Below are positions 58,242 to 64,000 of a DNA stretch of 64,000 nucleotides, piece after piece. The notes under the pieces were generated by a model that was not told the origin of the DNA, searched no databases, and saw only the letters and a program-made list of their open reading frames with translations. A program made the translations under genes and the position numbers. The stretch covers positions 12,132-76,131 of the forward strand of contig FJOG01000028.1 of the NCBI GenBank assembly GCA_900073065.1. The letters run 5' to 3'. Each line of letters begins with the position of its first letter. The first letter of the stretch is position 1. This DNA comes from Phialocephala subalpina (taxonomy: Eukaryota > Ascomycota > Leotiomycetes > Helotiales > Mollisiaceae).

Positions 58242-59792
58242 CGTAGCCTTGTGGGTAGTTGGGCGTCGAAGTACGCCCGCGAGATGAAGGCTTTGGGAGA
58301 CACTAACCCGCAGTCTGCAGCTTCCTTTCACTGCCCCAAATTCGTGCCCAAGGCACTTCTCAAGGTCCCGAAGCTACTCTAGCAGGGCTTGGAGGGATTG
58401 GGAGCTGAAGTCGGGCGATTGAAAGCTCTGATGTAAAAGCAGTTGAAGATGAGGTTCGCGATAATTATTTTGGCATTTGACGCTAGTCAAACTACAGCAT
58501 CCCTGTACATAACATAACGTCCCAATCTCATCTCAGGCCACCAAATGTCCTCTATCTTCTTCACATTGCACACTAGATAAAAGTAGCAAGCTCTATCGAG
58601 CTTCTAGGCATGCATTCTTTAGAGCCTACTACACATGTTGCTATTTTCGGCCATTCTAGACAGAAGGATTTGACCTGCTAGCTAGTGGTCTCTCACTCCT
58701 CGATCAGGATTTTCCCAAACGCCTGTAGTTCAGACCCTATGTTCTCCTCCTTATTCCCGCTCGTGCTCAGGAATTTGCATTGACCTCGAGTAGCTCTGAT
58801 TTCAGTCCCTCGAAATAGTAGCTAGTGCTGGATTCGAGTTCTGGACACGTGATACATTAACATTGCGGTCATGAATTCGCGGTTGTCTACCTCTAGGGTT
58901 CCAAACAGCCTATGCTGGATTGGGGATTGTTTCATTTAATGCTTGTTTATAATGCTTGAGGCCTTTTGGGTCTTCTGTAGATAATATCACAAGCATTTTG
59001 GATCTTTGAGGCAGTTGAGACCATCTTGGAAAGTTTCAACGTACAAATTGCAAGCACGTCTAAGTTATGATCTTCGTTCAAGGCCGTCGCATTGGTTGGA
59101 AATTCGAGGTTAAGGGGATGGATACGATCATGGTAGTTTAAGTGCTGGCCACAAGTCGTCGAGGTCAGGCATAGCTATGAAATTTCGCGTGAAAATGTAT
59201 TGCTGGGTATTTGACTCCTTTGACGAGGGCGAGTTTAGAGAGCCGTCAAGGGCGATGGTAGATGATTTCACTTGCAAGAAATTTTTGAATGCAGAGGATC
59301 CGACTACAATGTTAAGTTATAATACCTCCTTGTCTGCACATCAAGTCGATGTTTTAACTTCCTCTGTGTCAGTTGATAAGATGTTCTGCTCCCTGGGATA
59401 AGAGATAGATCCTCATGTCAATTTCCATCTCGGAGAAACAACATAGCCTGTGTTGATTGTTCTAAAATAAATAAGCCGCCGTAACCAAATTCAGAACCCT
59501 TCTAAAGTTCTGAATCAAGGCCATGATTTCAAAGTTAACTATTCTCTAACGATTTCCACAGTTCTGGAGACACTTGTTGAGAGGGCCAATTTCTTTTCAA
59601 AGTCCAATCTACATCTACGCCATGAGCTTCATTTACAGTTTCCGGCGTCATCAAGGAAGTTAGCAACCTTAGCCTTCAGCCTCTAAAGCGTTTCAATACC
59701 TTGCCATTACCTTATATCTACACTTCATCTCTACTCAACCAATCACACATGTCTTTCAAGATTCCGCCAAGTCCAGCCCTTCCTCTACCCCT
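58242..59792. other. Gene-poor stretch
   Basis: About 1.5 kb upstream of MRP51. A 74-codon frame (59177-59401) shows no family features. Nothing else recognised. Confidence 0.45.
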
Positions 59793-60213
59793 TCACCTCT
59801 CCTCACAAAAGAACAGCCACTTCCCAACAAGCAACACCAAAAACCCCATCCCCAAAGCCCTCAACTGATTCCCCTCACAGACACAGCCATCAACACCACA
59901 AGGATGGTAATAACAGCAATTCATACCTAGACACTGGTGGTGCTCTGTTTCGTTTGTGGTGATGCTGTAACCTGGGTTCGTGATGTTTATGAGATCGGTG
60001 GTTTCGTTTGTCTGCTCAAGCAGCCAGAAGGGGTTAATGAAAGGGGGCTGGTTGGGTAGGTGAGTGGTGAGGTGATTGTTGACTTTGTGAGAGTTGAGTA
60101 TGTGGTAGAGTCTGAGGAGGTGGTTTGGACAGAAGTTAATGGAGACGGGGAAGGGTCCGATGCTGCAGTGGTGAGGATGGGACGAGAACGATGACGGCGT
60201 GGACGCGCATTTT
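59793..60213 (-). pseudogene. Possible small Cys-rich secreted protein, broken or mis-spliced
   Basis: ATG 60213 opens a short signal-like start (MRVHAVIVLVPSSPL) that soon stops. Another frame over the same stretch continues coherently: WLLEQTNETTDLINITNP, then HHQCLGMNCCYYHPCGVDGC, CEGNQL and a hydrophobic GFLVLLVGKW, ending at TGA 59793-59795. A TATAAAA-like box is present upstream on the minus strand (around 60340). This could be a small secreted or membrane-anchored protein with an unrecognised intron or a frameshift. Weak evidence. Confidence 0.3.
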
Positions 60214-63200
60214 GTTGATGTAAGTCGTCTCTGTTATATCTCTTCACGTCAGGGTTTGTGGAAAGTGAAGCTGGTATATCGATTTAGTTAGATGTTGGAG
60301 TGTGTAAAGTTTTAGAAGAGAGGCAGCATGGTGAGACTGGATTTTATACTTATGAGAGGGGGCAGTAATCACGATGTAAGGTTCTGAGATTAACGCCACT
60401 AGACGTGATGAAAATGGTGACGGACAAGACGATGAACGTCTTCATTCTTGAAACGTTTGAAGCTGGTGGTTCCCGCAGATTTTGAGTCATTTTCGATCAC
60501 ATTCTAGACTTGGTTTACTTGTACCTTCCTTCGACTTCTGCGAAACTTTTGTTTCATTTAACGTGCAAGTTCAGGCTCTGGACAAGCGTAAAAGCGTGCT
60601 GCTCTTGAAAATATCGCATTTTAGCCTTTTATACACCCCGCATCTCTACTCCGGCGAAGCATAAATAGCAGAGAGGGCAACTAATTGACCTGATCAACTG
60701 GGAAGGAAACTGCTCGACCTACCCTGAGGCGATGCCTGCCGCGTTGGCGGCTACCTATTCCCCACTTCCCACCTTCAATGCCAGAATGAGGTCATGAAGT
60801 CATGATCTGAGTCAGGCCGAACTGCACCTGGAGCTGTTGCGGTTGACAGCAAAAATGCAAATGGCAACAATCGAGCATGACAATCACGAACGAAGCCTAC
60901 AGAATGCCAGAACAGTGAGCAGACACTCTTTCTTGACAAATATCAGAAGGATCGAGACTCAAGGAACTACTCCAGTCCATTCTCTATGTCATATTTGTCG
61001 TCGCTCTTCGTAGAACTTTGCTGCTGCTTCTCCTTGCCGAGGTATTTTTGTATCAAGAACCTGCCACTCGTACTCCACTTGAACTCGCTCGAGACTCGAG
61101 AAGTAGCTCAATTCTTCAAGGCAAAGAAACCAAATGCGGTACCAACCTCAGCTCGCACCTTCCCTTGCAGACGAAAGTACCAAAACCAAAGCAAAGATGT
61201 CATCCGCCTTCCCCTTCAGAATCGAAGTAAATGCAGAAAGAAGAGGACGTCTGTAAGGAAAGTGTCCACCAAGCTCTCTGGCACAAAGCACACGACCCAG
61301 TCTTACCAAGAGACAACCTTCACATCAAAAGAAGAGCTCATCACTGTCATTAAATACCCACTCCTCTTTCCTCCGTCCCAAAACTCCAGGTGACATCCCG
61401 TTACGGCTTCACCTTCTCGCTCCTCTATTTATATCCGGGCAGGCCCAAACTTGATATATAATCGACGAAATGGAATGGCAAAGACCCAGCACGTCTTTCG
61501 AAAGACAAAAGAGTCGTCCGAGGTCTGGTCGCTCATCGTAGCACTTGACAGGTCTATTGTTTGCAACAGTGTGATCGCAAAAGATCAGGGACATTTGTTT
61601 ATTTATTTATACTCAAAGAAATTGGATAGACGCTGAACACAGAAACGAAACTGAGAGTGTTTTATCCTATCACATTCAAGCACAAGACACACTGGGCTAA
61701 TGTCTGTTCTTGTACAAAGACCAGTCTGTACTTCAACGACCGAAGAACAAAACAAAACGCTTTCAATATAGAGACAAAGGTCTCGACTTGTATGGGCATG
61801 CCGACCTTTGCATCGAGGCGCTGCGTTACTGCCTCCTTTCTTGCCTAAAGCTGCTATGGAACTGTAGAGGGTCCTGAAGCGGTGGCATGGGTCGGGCTGG
61901 ACAGAGAATCAGAACTCGAAAACAAAGAATTTGACAGCGGAAGCAGAAATAACAGCAATCAAGTATTAAGTCCACGAAAAGCTCGAATCCAAGCCCGTGC
62001 AAAGGAACGTTTTCGCTAGTAGTTGAAACGTGCCAGGGATCAAGGACAAGAGAATTACTCTTGCTACCCACTCTTCGAATGGCAATCCTTCAACATCGTG
62101 TAGCTGCATTCCAAAGAGGTGGACATTCTCTGGGTCGCTTGAGGTCTATTTATATCAAACCTGCCACGTACGTCGTACTCGAGAAACGAATTGATTCTCA
62201 ATTTGGAATGAAGGAAGTGAGTACCTTCCAAAATGGGCTAATCCAGGCTTCAAACCTTCGTTCCCAGAACAAAAAGCTAAAAATAAAGTAAAAATGACAT
62301 ACACCCCGCTTTCTCTTCAAAAGTAAGAAGATGCAGAAAAGAGAGTTAACTTCCGGCAGGCTTGATGGTATTGGGAATTCGTGCTTGCAAACATCTCGTA
62401 CAAAGTATACAATGCTTCTGCAATTGGACAAGGTGAACACCCAGAACATAACACATCAATGGGACTCGATTCCTCTTCGTTCTCAAGGAAATAGTTTTCA
62501 CGTGACGCTCCCAACCCTTCCCCTTTTCTACCCCTCCGAAACCTCCACCAGCTCTCAAATACTCGCCGTTCATGCCTGCGCTCTTCTGTACTTCGAACAA
62601 CCAGTTCGCGCCACAATTCCTTCCCTTCCATCCCCTTCTTACCGCAATCCTTACCGCTTCGATCGATCTCGGGTAATATTTCATCGAGGGTGGTCAGCAA
62701 CACAAATTGGCTTGCGCTGCATCGCCACCCCTTCCCTTCTATCCGTCTACGTATTCCACAACATAAACGAAGTAATAAACTCGACCGCGCAGTACAGTCA
62801 GCACCGAGCCGAGCGAGCCAGTAAGTCAGCAACGGTGAAAGTTGAGAGCTGATGCCGACATAGTGTCGGAGCGAGAGCGAGACACGTCACCGACACATCT
62901 CTACGAAACTTTCTCTTTCATCCGATAAAAATTCGCGACGCAAAGTAAAACCCCAAGGAGACGAAAGAACGGCAAAACAAAAACCGAACCCGATGCTTAC
63001 AAAACACAAACAGTAATCTTTCCCATTCCACCAAAACCCGAAGTATGGTGATGAGTAAGGTGACGGGGAGGAGGTCGGGTCCGTGAAAAGTGGAAGCGTG
63101 GGGGTGGGTGACGGGACGTCCCGTGGCGAATGGAGATCGGGGAGCCGGAGCTTTTTCGACAGAGGACGAACTTTTGTCTGGTGGAAAAAGCACAAAAGAG

Positions 63201-64000
63201 GCGAAAGGAATTGGAAGGGGCGAGAGATAACGCAAAAATTGACGGATGCGGACAGAGGTGGGAAGAAGTGAAGAAGTGGGACGAATCGCCTCATTTGGAC
63301 GTGTGGTTACTGATTCTCAAAATCTCCAGATGTGGCCGCCGATAGGGAAAATGGATGAAAGAAATACTATTGGAATGGGTAATTGCCGAAACATGAACCG
63401 ATTGAGCAGGATGAGAGGAAAGACAAGCGAAAGTCAGGTGGGAGTTGATAAGCATCAGCTGAGTTTGTTGAGATATCACTGATGTCGGAGTACGGCAGTT
63501 GCAAAATCAGGCTATGCTTGACAACTATTTTTCATAATGTTGAGATGCTTGGATCCTGGATCTTGTGCGACGGGAGAATACGAAGCTGTTTGTTTCCTGT
63601 TCTTGGTTGTAGAAACTTCTTGAATTTGATCGTCATTGATACAGTGTTGGACGTCACTCCGCTAGAACTATTGTGGTAACAAGTACACAGCATAAACGAT
63701 TTCGACGCATTACATCAGCTGCCTCAACAGCTGAAGCACTGCTGAAGCTGCTGAAAACTAACTGGAAGATTAAGCTCACCAGTGTAAAGTTGGCATTTCT
63801 GATACCGGTCCAGAGCAGAATACTTCCAGTACAGCCTCAGTAGTGTGGGGTACAGTTTCCAGTCGATGAAGCAAGAAACAATTGACTCGATTAAATGCAA
63901 TAACAGAAACGTTCTCCTTGCTCCTTGGAACTCTGTAAACGAGCGTTGGGCAGCAACGAGGCTGTAGAGGTTGGAATAGGCGATCTTTTCGTAGAGAGGT
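60214..64000. other. Gene-free right end
   Basis: Nearly 3.8 kb without a frame I can support; frames such as 60986-61393, 62331-62852 and 62887-63294 are low-complexity or lack family features. The stretch is of normal GC content, not AT-rich, and rich in CT tracts and short ATG-led frames, as in the long leader or promoter of a regulatory gene lying further right. No tRNA or rRNA seen. Confidence 0.4.

Noticed and set aside
60986..61393. 135-codon frame in the right-hand gene-free region
   Set aside because: No domain, no splice partner, composition close to random for this region.

Overview
The window is nuclear DNA of a filamentous ascomycete (Pezizomycotina; a Helotiales-like member is possible but unproven). 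Evidence: many 43-60 bp GT-AG introns with CTAAC/CTGAT-like branch sites, a Zn2Cys6 regulator with a fungal-specific domain, a highly reducing polyketide synthase (HR-PKS), an FSH1-type hydrolase, fungal forms of Bbc1, Rtr1, eS17 and Mrp51, and two very AT-rich blocks (1-505 and about 30305-31440) typical of repeat-induced point mutation (RIP). There is one assembly gap (43505-43954).

Region 1, 0.5-19.3 kb. A decayed CYTH/thiamine-triphosphatase gene abuts the first AT-rich block, followed by another decayed reading frame and a 93-residue Cys-rich protein. Then comes a compact metabolite locus: a 15-exon MDR-type ABC exporter (minus), a LovG-like FSH1 serine hydrolase (minus) and a 9-exon, 2290-residue HR-PKS (plus) with order KS-AT-DH-(non-methylating linker)-ER-KR-ACP. 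The likely division of labour is chain building by the PKS, release by the hydrolase and export by the ABC protein. No cytochrome P450 or pathway regulator lies beside them. All splice models were checked by phase and give whole codon counts.

Region 2, 20-40 kb, is largely a gene graveyard. It holds a broken small secreted-protein gene, a broken membrane-protein gene, and a head-to-head pair of broken genes: a protein kinase plus ankyrin gene (minus) and a caspase-like gene (plus). The caspase-like gene has lost its catalytic Cys, carries a GCTGGT expansion and is split by two inverted copies of a ~200 bp MITE-like element, one with a perfect 9 bp target duplication. It is cut off by the second AT-rich block. 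Further on are a frameshifted small gene, two hypothetical genes, an intact 671-residue membrane protein, a truncated pseudokinase fragment and a degenerate ~490 bp duplication.

Region 3, 40.8-58.3 kb, is the conserved core: a Zn2Cys6 transcription factor interrupted by the gap, a senescence/spartin-domain protein, a Bbc1-like SH3 protein whose 3' end is rearranged (missing segment plus a perfect 250 bp tandem duplication), Rtr1 CTD phosphatase, ribosomal protein eS17 and mitochondrial ribosomal protein Mrp51.

Region 4, 58.3-64 kb, has no convincing gene apart from a weak Cys-rich secreted-type fragment. It may be a long regulatory region of a gene beyond the right edge.
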